Positions 32,800 through 40,960 of a stretch of 56,725 bases of DNA are shown one piece after another. Location of the stretch: NCBI RefSeq assembly GCF_002160755.1, contig NZ_NFLE01000027.1:1-56725 (forward strand), read 5' to 3'. The position numbers and the translations under genes are program-made. Origin of the DNA: Lachnoclostridium sp. An14 (lineage in GTDB: Bacteria > Bacillota > Clostridia > Lachnospirales > Lachnospiraceae). Within the stretch, counting starts at the first letter, position 1, and each line of letters starts with the position of its first letter. Under the pieces are notes generated by a model that saw nothing but the letters and a program-made list of their open reading frames with translations, was not told the origin of the DNA and ran no database searches.

Positions 32800-34770
32800 A
32801 TGCCGAAAAAACAGATCTTATTGTGGAGCTTTACGCCGGACGACTGGGATTCCTACACCAGAATTCTGTCCCGGTTCTTTCACGGCTTTGACATCGAGCT
32901 CATCACGGGCGCATTTAACCGCAGCCCCCGCGTTTCCTACGAAACTATCGACCTGGTTCTGGTGACCACTTCTGAATGGAGCCAGTATCTGAAAACCTTA
33001 TGCGCTCCGGAAACGCCCATTATCTGGATCAAGCACACCATTGATAAGAAAACCTACAGCCGCATCCTGGAGGAAGGCGGGAAAACGGGAGTCAGCATTG
33101 TGGCGGACACTCCTTTTTACGCTGCCCAGCGGGTACGAATGCTGGAAAATCTGGGTATCCCCGGCAGTATTTTAAATGCCTGGCACCCCTCCCTTCCCGT
33201 TTCTCAGCTGAAACCGCTGATCGTTTCTTTTGAAAACGGCGGATTGCAGAATATTTCCGGACACGAGGTAATCCAATTTCACGGGCGGGGGCTTATCAGT
33301 GCCGAAACGCTGCTGCAGATCGCTGTAGTTTTGGGACTGCCTGGCCTGGCTGAAACTGATTTTTTCCGTTCCTATTCCCGCGACATCGTCTTTACCACCC
33401 GCCAGATCAGCGATATGATCGGCATCGGCAGCTATTACGCGGCCGCCTTTGGAAAAGCCGTCACCGGCCTGCTCTATTTCGTCCCGGACGGACTGATCTG
33501 CTACTGCGACTACACCGCCGAAAAGCTGCTGGGACTGTCTTTGTCTCAGCTGATCGGCAGGCATCTTTCAGACATTTTCCCGTTTTTAGACGGCTACCAG
33601 AACCGGTACGGTGAATTCGGGGAACAGGTGGTCAAGTATCAGGGCCGGGAATTCGTGTTCGACCTTTGGACCACCAGTACCCACGGGATTTACGCCGGAT
33701 ATATCCTCATCTCAGACTACCGCTCAGAGGTGGAAAAGGAGCTGCGCCTGCGCACGCGCCGCCTGTCGGAAAAGCAGCACGCCAAATACACCTTTTCCAA
33801 TATCAAAGGCAGCAGTCCCTCCATTCAGCAGGCCCTGTCTCTCGCCGCCACCTTCGCCAAGTCCCGGTCCAATGTTCTGATTCAGGGGCCGTCCGGCACC
33901 GGCAAAGAGCTGTTTGCCAACGCGATCCACAATGCCTCCGACCGCAGAAACGGCCCCTTCATCCCCGTAAACTGCGGCGCCTTTGTGGAATCCCTGCTGG
34001 AAAGTGAGCTGTTCGGCTACGAGGGCGGCTCCTTCACCGGCGCCCGGCGGGAGGGAAAAGCCGGACTGTTTGAGGCGGCTCACAAGGGAACCCTGTTTTT
34101 GGATGAAATCGGAGAAATGCCTCTGGGACTACAGGTGAAACTGCTGCGGGTCCTCCAGGAGCGGGAGGTCGTGCGGGTGGGCGGCAGCAAAGTGATTCCC
34201 ATTGACATCCGCATCATCTCCGCCACCAACCGGGATCTGAAGAAACTGGTACAGGAGGGACGGTTCCGCGCGGATCTGTACTACCGCCTTAACGTCCTTC
34301 CCCTCGCCTTAAGCGGGCTGAACGACCGGCGGGAGGACATTCTCCCCCTGTTTCACCAGATTGCCAGAGAATACGGCTGCTCCTTCCGTCTGACTCCGGC
34401 CGCGGAAACCCTTCTCATTACGCACAATTATGAGGGAAACGTCCGCGAGCTCTCCAACTGCGTAGAATATTTAGGGAGTCTGGGGAAGACGGAAATCGCT
34501 CCGGCAGACCTACCCTGCTACTTTCAGGAAGAAACGGCACTTTTCCCGGAAAAACACGAAACCTCAGAGGATAAAACCATCCTTCTGGACTGCGTCCGCT
34601 CCTTCTGGGAAACAGGAATCTGTCCCGGCAGGCGCAGTCTGCAGGGGCGGCTGTTCCAGCAAGGTTATCACTACTCCGAGGGAAAAATACGGGCTCTGCT
34701 GAAGGAATTAGAGGCGGAGAATGCCATTTCCATCGGCCGGGGCCGCCAGGGCATTCAGAAACCTCGATAA
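32800..34770 (+). CDS. Sigma-54-dependent activator with PAS and winged-helix domains
   Basis: A 656-residue enhancer-binding protein. Residues 1-200 form an unassigned Rossmann-like sensory part, perhaps PrpR_N-like. A PAS domain lies at about 215-310. The AAA+ domain (about 335-565) has Walker A GPSGTGKE (363-370), the sigma-54 contact loop GSFTGA (410-415, Ser replacing Ala of GAFTGA), Walker B LFLDEIGE (432-439) and the arginine-finger region. The C-terminus (about 590-656) looks like a winged helix rather than the usual Fis-type helix. It lies upstream of a permease/C-S lyase operon that has a sigma-54 promoter, its clear target. Confidence 0.92.
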   Translation: MPKKQILLWSFTPDDWDSYTRILSRFFHGFDIELITGAFNRSPRVSYETIDLVLVTTSEWSQYLKTLCAPETPIIWIKHTIDKKTYSRILEEGGKTGVSIVADTPFYAAQRVRMLENLGIPGSILNAWHPSLPVSQLKPLIVSFENGGLQNISGHEVIQFHGRGLISAETLLQIAVVLGLPGLAETDFFRSYSRDIVFTTRQISDMIGIGSYYAAAFGKAVTGLLYFVPDGLICYCDYTAEKLLGLSLSQLIGRHLSDIFPFLDGYQNRYGEFGEQVVKYQGREFVFDLWTTSTHGIYAGYILISDYRSEVEKELRLRTRRLSEKQHAKYTFSNIKGSSPSIQQALSLAATFAKSRSNVLIQGPSGTGKELFANAIHNASDRRNGPFIPVNCGAFVESLLESELFGYEGGSFTGARREGKAGLFEAAHKGTLFLDEIGEMPLGLQVKLLRVLQEREVVRVGGSKVIPIDIRIISATNRDLKKLVQEGRFRADLYYRLNVLPLALSGLNDRREDILPLFHQIAREYGCSFRLTPAAETLLITHNYEGNVRELSNCVEYLGSLGKTEIAPADLPCYFQEETALFPEKHETSEDKTILLDCVRSFWETGICPGRRSLQGRLFQQGYHYSEGKIRALLKELEAENAISIGRGRQGIQKPR

Positions 34771-34789
34771 CCTCACGGACCCCGTTTAC

Positions 34790-34846
34790 CCCATTAAGTC
34801 CCATTACATCCCATTAAACAGAAACCTCCCCCATTAAAACCCCTTA
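34790..34846 (+). promoter_or_regulatory. Enhancer array of 10-bp-phased CCCATTA repeats
   Basis: CCCATTA occurs at 34790, 34800, 34810 and 34830, and CCCCTTA at 34840; all starts are on a 10-bp grid, so all copies face the same side of the helix. The array lies between the activator stop codon and the sigma-54 promoter, 40-100 bp upstream of it, as an enhancer should. Confidence 0.7.
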
Positions 34847-34886
34847 TTTTTGACAAAAATTCCCGATTTTCCTGCCTTTTTTCAGT

Positions 34887-34902
34887 TGGCATCCTTTTTG
34901 CT
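34887..34902 (+). promoter_or_regulatory. Sigma-54 (-24/-12) promoter
   Basis: TGGCAT-CCTTT-TTGCT fits the consensus TGGCAC-N5-TTGCA/T with GG and GC separated by exactly 10 nt. Predicted start near 34913, 50 nt before the permease ATG. Confidence 0.85.
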
Positions 34903-34962
34903 CATTAATTTGTCAGAAAACCGGTTTTTGCTCTATCATTCAAAAATTCTGGAGGTGACTGT

Positions 34963-36318
34963 ATGAGTAATGAAAGGCAGGAAAGTAAACTGATCCGCAA
35001 CCTGGGATTTTGGGATCTTATGGCGATTTCCGTGGGCCAGATCATCGGAGCGGGAATCATGTCCTCTACCGGGGTAGCCATCGGAATGACAGGAACCGGG
35101 GTGGTGCTGGCATTTTTGATGTCCCCCATTTTTACGATTATCAGCATATTCCCCGTGGCAATCCTGGGGGCATCCGTGCCCACCACCGGAGGGCCTTACC
35201 GCTACTGCAGCCGCATTCTTGGAAAATCTCCCGGAATGCTGTACCTGCTGCTACACATCACCATGAACGTGGGGCTGGCGCAATACGCCCTGAGCTTTGC
35301 CTCCTATTTTGTGAGCATTGTCACCGGGCTGAACCAGCATATGGTGGCCATCGCCATCCTGACCTTCTTTTTTATCACGAATTTAGTGGGTACAAAATCT
35401 GCCGCCATCCTGAATAAAATTATGTCCGTGGCTCTCATCGGCGGCCTGCTGCTCTTTATCGCCTTTGGACTTCCCAAGGCGGATCTGGCGTACATTTTTA
35501 CCCCGTCCCATTTATTCGCCAACGGCGGTTTCGCGTTCATCAGCACCCTGGCCCTTTTAAGCTCTGCTACAGGCGGTGCTCAGGTGTTAGCCGAGCTGGG
35601 AGGAGAGACAAAGGACGCCGGCCGGACCATCCCGAGAGTCATGGTGATCTCCACCTTCGGTGTGGGCATTTTCTACGTGCTCATCGCCATTGTGGCCGCC
35701 GGAATCCTTCCCATGGAACAGGTGGCCAACCAGCCCCTCACTCTGGTGGCCCAGGAGACCATGCCAGGAATCGCGTTCTACCTGTTTGTCATCGGAGCCG
35801 CCCTCGGCGCCACCGCTACCACTCTGAACGCCACCCTTTCCTGGGTGACAAAGCCTCTGCTGGTGGCTTGCGACGACGGCCTGCTGCCCCGCTCCTTCGG
35901 AACGGTCAGCAAACACGGAGTGCCGGTAAAGCTCCTTACCTTGTTCTATCTGGTAGGTTTGATTCCGCTGGTAATGGGCTTTGACATTGCCTTTATCACC
36001 AAATTTACCACCGCCAATTCTCTGCTCTCCAAGCTGTTTGTCTGTGTCGCCCTGTTTGTACTGGCATCCAAATCCGGCGACACCCTGAAACGCTCCAGCT
36101 TAAAAATAACCCCTGGGCAGGCAAAGGCAATCTCCGTAACCGGCATGATCATCCTCTGCGTGCTGTCCTCGTCCCTGCTGCTGAACCTGTCTCTGGCTGT
36201 GGTCGGGTTTATCGCCGCACTGATCGTGATCGTGCTGATTTACACCAATACATATGCCAAACACGTGAAAATTGAAGATGACCTGTTAGTGGACTATACG
36301 ACTGAAAAAGAGAATTAG
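34963..36318 (+). CDS. APC-family amino-acid permease
   Basis: A 451-residue transporter with about twelve hydrophobic segments. 'MAISVGQIIGAGIMSSTG' is the TM1 substrate-binding break of the APC superfamily, and 'LALLSSATGGAQVLAELGGE' is the TM6 counterpart with the following ExGGE-like loop. GGAGGTG lies before the ATG. It is the first gene after the sigma-54 promoter and is followed at 11 bp by a C-S lyase, so a sulfur-containing amino acid such as cystathionine, cystine or a cysteine conjugate is the likely cargo. Confidence 0.9.
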   Translation: MSNERQESKLIRNLGFWDLMAISVGQIIGAGIMSSTGVAIGMTGTGVVLAFLMSPIFTIISIFPVAILGASVPTTGGPYRYCSRILGKSPGMLYLLLHITMNVGLAQYALSFASYFVSIVTGLNQHMVAIAILTFFFITNLVGTKSAAILNKIMSVALIGGLLLFIAFGLPKADLAYIFTPSHLFANGGFAFISTLALLSSATGGAQVLAELGGETKDAGRTIPRVMVISTFGVGIFYVLIAIVAAGILPMEQVANQPLTLVAQETMPGIAFYLFVIGAALGATATTLNATLSWVTKPLLVACDDGLLPRSFGTVSKHGVPVKLLTLFYLVGLIPLVMGFDIAFITKFTTANSLLSKLFVCVALFVLASKSGDTLKRSSLKITPGQAKAISVTGMIILCVLSSSLLLNLSLAVVGFIAALIVIVLIYTNTYAKHVKIEDDLLVDYTTEKEN

Positions 36319-36329
36319 GAGGAAATGAC

Positions 36330-37532
36330 ATGAAATATGATTTTGAAACGGTACGGAAACGCTATGGAATGGGCTCCGGAAAGTGGGATGAGCTGCAGGC
36401 TGCAAAACCGGACGCGGGAGAGGACACCATCCCCTTTTCCGTGGCCGATATGGAATTTGTACAGGCGCCGGAAATCGTGGACGGGCTGAAAGCCTTTCTG
36501 GACAAAAGCGTTCTGGGGTATGCCAACGCTACTCCCGCCTTCAAAGAAAGCGTATGCCGCTGGATGCGGAACCGCCATGGCTGGGATGCCCAGCCGGAGT
36601 GGATTCTTCCCTCCCACGGAGTGGTGGACGCCTTCTACGCCGCTATCCGCTGCTTTTCCAAAGAGGGGGACGGGGTAATGCTTTTGACCCCTGTATATTA
36701 CCCCATGTACATGGCCATTTCCTCCAATAACCGAAAACTGGTGGACTGTCCCCTGGTGAGAAACGGCAGCACCTATGACATCGACTTTGACGATTTTGAG
36801 AAAAAGGCCAGCGACCCAAACACCAAGCTTTTCCTGCTCTGCAGCCCTCACAATCCCTGCGGCCGGGTGTGGACAAAGGAAGAACTGCGGAAAATGGCTG
36901 ACATCTGCTGCCGCTACAATGTCCTGGTCATTGACGACGAGATCCATCACGACCTGATCATGCCCGGATACGAGCACTTTGTCTATGCCGCCCTGTCCAG
37001 GGAGGCGGAGCAGAACTGTCTCGTCCTGACCGCCCCCTCCAAGACCTTCAACCTGGCGGGACTACAGACCTCCAACATTTTCGTACCCAACGAAAAGCTC
37101 CGGGAACAGTTTCTGACCTTTATGAAACGCAGCAGCGCGAATCCCAAGTGCAACATCTTAGGCTATGAGGCCTGCCGGATCGCTTACGATCACTGCGGCT
37201 CCTGGCTGGATCAGTGCATTTCTGTGATCCATGAGAACAAGGAGCGGATCACCTCCTATTTCGCCAGGCATTTCCCGCAGATCCAGGTCTGCGAGCTGCA
37301 GGCCACCTATCTGCTGTGGATGGACTGGAACGGGCTGGGACTGCCCTACAAGGAGCTGGAGCGGATCAACCGCCAGGAGGCAGAGCTCTTTTTTGATGAG
37401 GGCTACATCTTCGGCGCCCAGGGAGAAGGATTTGAGCGCTGGAACCTGGCCTGCCCCACCCAATACATCGACGCTGCCCTGGAGCGGATGAATCGGGCTT
37501 ACAGCAAATACATAAACGATTCCGCTCTGTAG
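36330..37532 (+). CDS. patB: PLP-dependent C-S lyase (MalY/PatB family)
   Basis: A 400-residue fold-type I aminotransferase-like enzyme. 'PFSVADMEF' near the N-terminus, 'CSPHNPCGRVWTKEEL', 'VIDDEIHHDLIMPG' and the PLP lysine in TAPSKTFNLAGLQ are the MalY/PatB pattern. It splits the C-S bond of cystathionine or cysteine conjugates to a thiol or homocysteine, pyruvate and ammonia. GGAGG precedes the ATG 11 bp after the permease. Together they would import and break down a thioether amino acid under sigma-54 control. An aminotransferase role is less likely. Confidence 0.88.
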   Translation: MKYDFETVRKRYGMGSGKWDELQAAKPDAGEDTIPFSVADMEFVQAPEIVDGLKAFLDKSVLGYANATPAFKESVCRWMRNRHGWDAQPEWILPSHGVVDAFYAAIRCFSKEGDGVMLLTPVYYPMYMAISSNNRKLVDCPLVRNGSTYDIDFDDFEKKASDPNTKLFLLCSPHNPCGRVWTKEELRKMADICCRYNVLVIDDEIHHDLIMPGYEHFVYAALSREAEQNCLVLTAPSKTFNLAGLQTSNIFVPNEKLREQFLTFMKRSSANPKCNILGYEACRIAYDHCGSWLDQCISVIHENKERITSYFARHFPQIQVCELQATYLLWMDWNGLGLPYKELERINRQEAELFFDEGYIFGAQGEGFERWNLACPTQYIDAALERMNRAYSKYINDSAL

Positions 37533-37543
37533 CTCTCACTTTC

Positions 37544-37740
37544 GCTAAAATACAGCTGCGCAAACAACCGCTTTCCTCCCCGTGAAACGCTCCTTCTCCA
37601 CCAGCTTTCACGCCACGAAAAACGCTGTTTCCCACGGCACAAAATAGCAGCCGTCGTACGGCGTGCCAATGCTAAAACACAGCCGCGCAGACAACCACAG
37701 CCTCCCGCGCGGTTCCACCCATCAGTGAAACCGCGCGCCT
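37544..37740. repeat. Two imperfect repeats, each followed by a hairpin
   Basis: GCTAAAATACAGCTGCGCAA (37544) and GCTAAAACACAGCCGCGCAG (37671), each continuing with ACAACC, are 127 bp apart. Each is followed by an inverted repeat; the second is strong (GCGCGGTTCCAC with GTGAAACCGCGC). They follow the patB stop codon and may serve as its terminator. Confidence 0.6.
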
Positions 37741-37794
37741 TCCATTCATAACACCGCGGTTACCCAAAACTCCCGCAAAAAAAGTGTGCGCAAC

Positions 37795-37975
37795 AGCGCA
37801 CACTCGCGCCGGAGCGCGGCTGCGTCAGCAGCCATATTCCTCTGCGCGAAGTGCGCCTCCCGCCGGAGGCTTTTGTGTCATAGGGAACGCAGTTTCCTGT
37901 GACACAAAAAAAGCCAAAAGCGCCGGAAACCAAGGAGAAACAAAAGACGTCCTCCTGTTTCCGGCGCTCATTGGC
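37795..37975. repeat. Dispersed structured repeat, copy A, with terminator hairpin
   Basis: Copy A holds CTGCGTCAGCAGCCATATTC, then TTTTGTGTCA (37871-37880) paired with TGACACAAAA (37900-37909), then AGCGCCGGAAAC (37919-37930) paired with GTTTCCGGCGCT (37957-37968), with outer GCCAA/TTGGC. A related unit with the same order of parts is at 56412-56594. The last hairpin probably ends transcription from both sides. Confidence 0.6.
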
Positions 37976-38045
37976 CATTCGCCGTTTCTTCTTTTCTCCT
38001 GCGCCTATCTTCGCCGCCGCTCTGCGAGGCCGCTGGTCTCCGCCG

Positions 38046-38939
38046 TCACCCATATAAAATGCGATGAACGGCCGCCGCCAGCTGATGCAGCCCCAAAAAC
38101 CAGGCCGCCACATCTAAAAGGACGATGACGCCAATCCCAAACATCAGCCTCCGAAGATACTGGGGATACCGCTCCGTCTCCCCAGATATTTGATTAATCT
38201 CCCGGATAAACCGCAGCAGCAAATAAATCAGGTTGATCAACACCGCCGCGATCCCGCAGGAAACCAGGACAATTTTGTAAATACTGGCATTTCCAATATT
38301 TTGCAGCACAGAGGAGGAAAATGCCAGCCCTCCCACAAACGCCAGAACCACGGACGCGAAAATACCCAGAATCGTAATCGAGTGGCTCTCCGCCATCTGA
38401 ATCTTCTTCACTGCCCTCTCAGCCGTCTCGCTTGTGCTTTTCAGGGATTCTGAAAGTGTCTGAATCTCCGCTTTCGTCTTATTATGGCTTTCGATCTCCT
38501 TTTGCAGCTCTGCTTTCCGGTCTTCAAGCTCTTTCGCCAGTTTCCCATAGCTGTCCCGCAGCTCCTCAATCCCTTCCACCGGCGTATTCAGCGACTCCAG
38601 ACACTTCTGCTGGGCGATCTCCTCCACCAGATGCCTCGTATAGCGGATCCGTATGGTCTCTAACTGAATGTGATCCATCAGTTTCTCCACGCTTTTCGCC
38701 ATATCCGGGCGTTTGCCCTCCAGCCGGGCCTTTACCTTTTTCAGGACAGGCAGAATCCGGTCCATATACTCCACGCCGCCATCCAGGGACACAATATACT
38801 TTGTCAGCTCTGAATACGAATGCCTGGGATTTTCCTCATAGAACTCCCCCAATTCCTCGCACCAGCCCTCCAGGGATTTCTCATCGTCTGAAGAAATATC
38901 CTGCAGCTCATCTAACAGCTCACCGATCGAAATGCCCAT
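38046..38939 (-). CDS. Coiled-coil membrane protein paired with a Panacea protein (candidate toxin)
   Basis: A 297-residue protein. Residues 1-115 are helical and soluble, about 120-183 form a coiled coil (YGKLAKELEDRKAELQKEIE) and three hydrophobic helices lie at about 188-210, 220-243 and 262-284. I recognise no enzyme motif. The start overlaps the end of the Panacea-domain gene by 20 bp, so the two are translated together. In PanAT systems the gene beside the Panacea antitoxin is the toxin and several of these act on membranes; by that rule this is a candidate membrane-acting toxin. It could instead be a structural or signalling membrane protein. Confidence 0.65.
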   Translation of the reverse strand: MGISIGELLDELQDISSDDEKSLEGWCEELGEFYEENPRHSYSELTKYIVSLDGGVEYMDRILPVLKKVKARLEGKRPDMAKSVEKLMDHIQLETIRIRYTRHLVEEIAQQKCLESLNTPVEGIEELRDSYGKLAKELEDRKAELQKEIESHNKTKAEIQTLSESLKSTSETAERAVKKIQMAESHSITILGIFASVVLAFVGGLAFSSSVLQNIGNASIYKIVLVSCGIAAVLINLIYLLLRFIREINQISGETERYPQYLRRLMFGIGVIVLLDVAAWFLGLHQLAAAVHRILYG

Positions 38940-39426
38940 ACACTCTCTCCCTGTGATTCATAAAATACTGCTCTATGGCCTGAGGCGTAATTTCCGTATT
39001 GTACGTACCTAAATTCTTCCACGGCGCCTCCTCATGGGTTCTGTCCACCAAATACCAGGGATCATAATCCTTCAGCCCGTCCACCACCCGGTCTATCAGC
39101 TCTCTGTCGCCGTCACGGATGGCGCCTCCATCTACTGGCCGTTCTTCCAGCACGAATCTCCCGTTTTTAAACACGATTTTCTTTTCCGTGCGCTGCTCCG
39201 GGATCTCCTCTCCGCCATAAATACTGAATTTATTATAAACGCTCTGAACAACCGGTCCGTGTCTCCAGCACAGGATCTTTTCATCAAAGCAGACCTCTCC
39301 CCGCTCACACAGGAATGCCGCCTGTATATAGTACAAAATCTTCTGGAGTTTCAGATTTGAAATATGACCATTCTGTCCCTTCACGTAATTGATCACGTGG
39401 ACAGCGATCTCCATAGCCGTATACAT
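38920..39426 (-). CDS. Panacea/DUF4065 (SocA-like) domain protein, candidate antitoxin
   Basis: A 168-residue protein covering the DUF4065/Panacea domain: 'LKLQKILYYIQAAFL' and 'CWRHGPVVQSVYNKF' are the two hallmark segments. It is related to SocA and to prophage GepA. Panacea proteins are promiscuous antitoxins that neutralise unrelated toxins by direct binding. It is the first gene of a pair with a 20-bp overlap to a membrane protein and has its own promoter at 39485-39513. Antitoxin is the best guess from family and layout; the window has no phage genes around it. Confidence 0.82.
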   Translation of the reverse strand: MYTAMEIAVHVINYVKGQNGHISNLKLQKILYYIQAAFLCERGEVCFDEKILCWRHGPVVQSVYNKFSIYGGEEIPEQRTEKKIVFKNGRFVLEERPVDGGAIRDGDRELIDRVVDGLKDYDPWYLVDRTHEEAPWKNLGTYNTEITPQAIEQYFMNHRERVYGHFDR

Positions 39427-39759
39427 ATTCTTCCTCCTGCCTATCCTCTATATATTATAGAATCATCGCTTTAACGGTAAAACTATTATAATGCGCCTCT
39501 AAAAATCTGTAAATGAATTTGGAATAAATCATGGATCCCATATAAGATTTGATACTAGAAGAAACGGACATGACCGCTAACGCAGTCATCAAGAATCATG
39601 AAAGCCAGATGGCTCCACGCCTACGGCGTTCCCGCCGTCTGCCCCCGCCGAAGGGAAACAGGGAGATGTCTATATACAGATATTATCATATTTCAGATAA
39701 TATAGCAAGCTTTTTCTATATCACATCTCCGGTTCCCTTCTCCCGCGTTTTCCCAACTC
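39427..39759. other. Intergenic region upstream of the Panacea pair
   Basis: It holds the promoter of the pair and an AT-rich inverted repeat around 39680-39712 (ATATTATC and GATAATAT) that lies just after the cyclase gene. I see no gene here. Confidence 0.45.
39485..39513 (-). promoter_or_regulatory. Promoter of the Panacea pair
   Basis: Minus strand TTTACA (39508-39513), 17 bp, consensus TATAAT (39485-39490). A second TATAAT lies nearer the gene. Confidence 0.65.
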
Positions 39760-40317
39760 CTACACTTCCGCCACCACCCTACAAGGCAGTCCCGTCACCC
39801 CGCTGTAATTCATGGGATACGTATGGGCCACAAACCGTCTCCCGTGCTCCAGTAGCGCCGTCAGCCCGTACAGATTTTCCACCACAAACACTCCCCGGTC
39901 CGCGCAGAACTGGTCCTTCGGGGTGTGCTCCTTTCCCCTGCGGATTCCGCCGAAATCCACGGCGATCATAGAGATGTTCCGAGCCGTCAGCTCCTCGATC
40001 AGCCGGTCCGACAGCTGAGGATGGGAGGTGAAATACTCTCTGCTGCCGTACTCCACCCGCTCGCTGTAGCCGCTGCAGAACGCCACAAACATCCCCGGCT
40101 CCACCAGCTTAAGCTCCACGTCCTCCGGCTCAATGTCCCGGCCTTCCACAGCCCGCACGTCAAACAAAAGCCCCGGCCGTTCCACGTATTCCAAGGGGAA
40201 TTCCTTGTCCATCACGTCAAAATGCGTCCCCACATGGCCCACTAAGGCCTTCGTCTCGTTCCCCTGGGCATCCGCCACCATTTTCGGGGTAACCTTTAAA
40301 GTCAAATCCAAAAACAT
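39760..40317 (-). CDS. Cyclase-family (KynB-like) metal hydrolase
   Basis: A 185-residue protein of the cyclase/kynurenine formamidase family. The metal-binding motif HxGTHxD is present as HVGTHFD near residue 28, and 'AVDFGGIRRG' and 'ENLYGLTAL' match the later conserved parts. Members hydrolyse amide or lactone bonds. It starts 25 bp after the YgjP-like gene and is probably transcribed with it behind wzm; no kynurenine-pathway gene is near, so the substrate is unknown. Confidence 0.82.
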   Translation of the reverse strand: MFLDLTLKVTPKMVADAQGNETKALVGHVGTHFDVMDKEFPLEYVERPGLLFDVRAVEGRDIEPEDVELKLVEPGMFVAFCSGYSERVEYGSREYFTSHPQLSDRLIEELTARNISMIAVDFGGIRRGKEHTPKDQFCADRGVFVVENLYGLTALLEHGRRFVAHTYPMNYSGVTGLPCRVVAEV

Positions 40318-40342
40318 ATGAAACCTCCTCCTTTTTCAGCCG

Positions 40343-40945
40343 CTAAACTTCCTTCCCATGCTCCTTCAGCCACCGCCGCCTGCTCTCATAGTCCGGCAGC
40401 ACCCGGCCCACCTCCGCCCAGAACAGGGGCGAATGGTTCATCTGTTTCCGGTGGGCCAGCTCGTGCACCACCACGTAATCCAGCACCTCCGGCGGCATAA
40501 GCACCAGTTTCCAGTTGAAATTCAAATTTCCCCGGCCGCTGCAGCTCCCCCACCTGGTTTTCTGATCCCGGATGGAAATCCGCCCGTAGGTCACTCCCAT
40601 TTTCGCCGCAAAATAAGACACCCGCTGGCCGATCACCGCCCGCGCCAGCTCCCGGTATCTGGCCTCCAGCGCCGGGTTCTGCTCATAATCTCTTGTGCCG
40701 CGGGCCAGCTTTTGTTTCTCCTGTCTGGCCTTCTGGAGCAGATACTTTTCCGCGATCCAGCCCGCCCGCTCCTTCACAAATTTCTCCACGACGGCATCCG
40801 CCGTCCGGTTCGGCACTCTGGCCTTTACCCGGCCGTCTGCCGTCACCTCCAGGCCCATGGTCCGCCTGGACGAATAGATCACTTCCACAGATATGGAAAG
40901 AGCGCCTTCCTCCAAAGGCACTCTCAACAGCATTTCCTTTATCAT
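40343..40945 (-). CDS. YgjP-type metallopeptidase (DUF45)
   Basis: A 200-residue protein of the YgjP/DUF45 family. The zinc motif is HELAHRKQMNHSPLFW, with HExxH, a third histidine and the typical following F-W. 'TRWGSCSGRGNLNFNWKL' is the other hallmark. It is a soluble putative peptidase without known target. It starts 15 bp after wzm. Confidence 0.88.
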   Translation of the reverse strand: MIKEMLLRVPLEEGALSISVEVIYSSRRTMGLEVTADGRVKARVPNRTADAVVEKFVKERAGWIAEKYLLQKARQEKQKLARGTRDYEQNPALEARYRELARAVIGQRVSYFAAKMGVTYGRISIRDQKTRWGSCSGRGNLNFNWKLVLMPPEVLDYVVVHELAHRKQMNHSPLFWAEVGRVLPDYESRRRWLKEHGKEV

Positions 40946-40960
40946 ACGCTCTCCAACCGC

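Larger units (their letters stand above)
37533..38045. other. GC-rich region of structured repeats
   Basis: No gene is apparent. It is filled with two imperfect hairpin-bearing repeats (37544-37740), a structured element shared with the right edge of the window (about 37795-37910) and a strong hairpin terminator (37912-37975). Confidence 0.6.

Noticed and set aside
34790-34846. CRISPR-like or simple satellite reading of the CCCATTA repeats
   Set aside because: The heptamers are too short, lie between an activator gene and its sigma-54 promoter and are better explained as regulator sites.
31713-40960. Genomic island with integrase or attachment sites between wzt and wzm
   Set aside because: The block looks inserted, but I found no integrase, transposase or flanking direct repeat, so I report only the split and not a mobile element.
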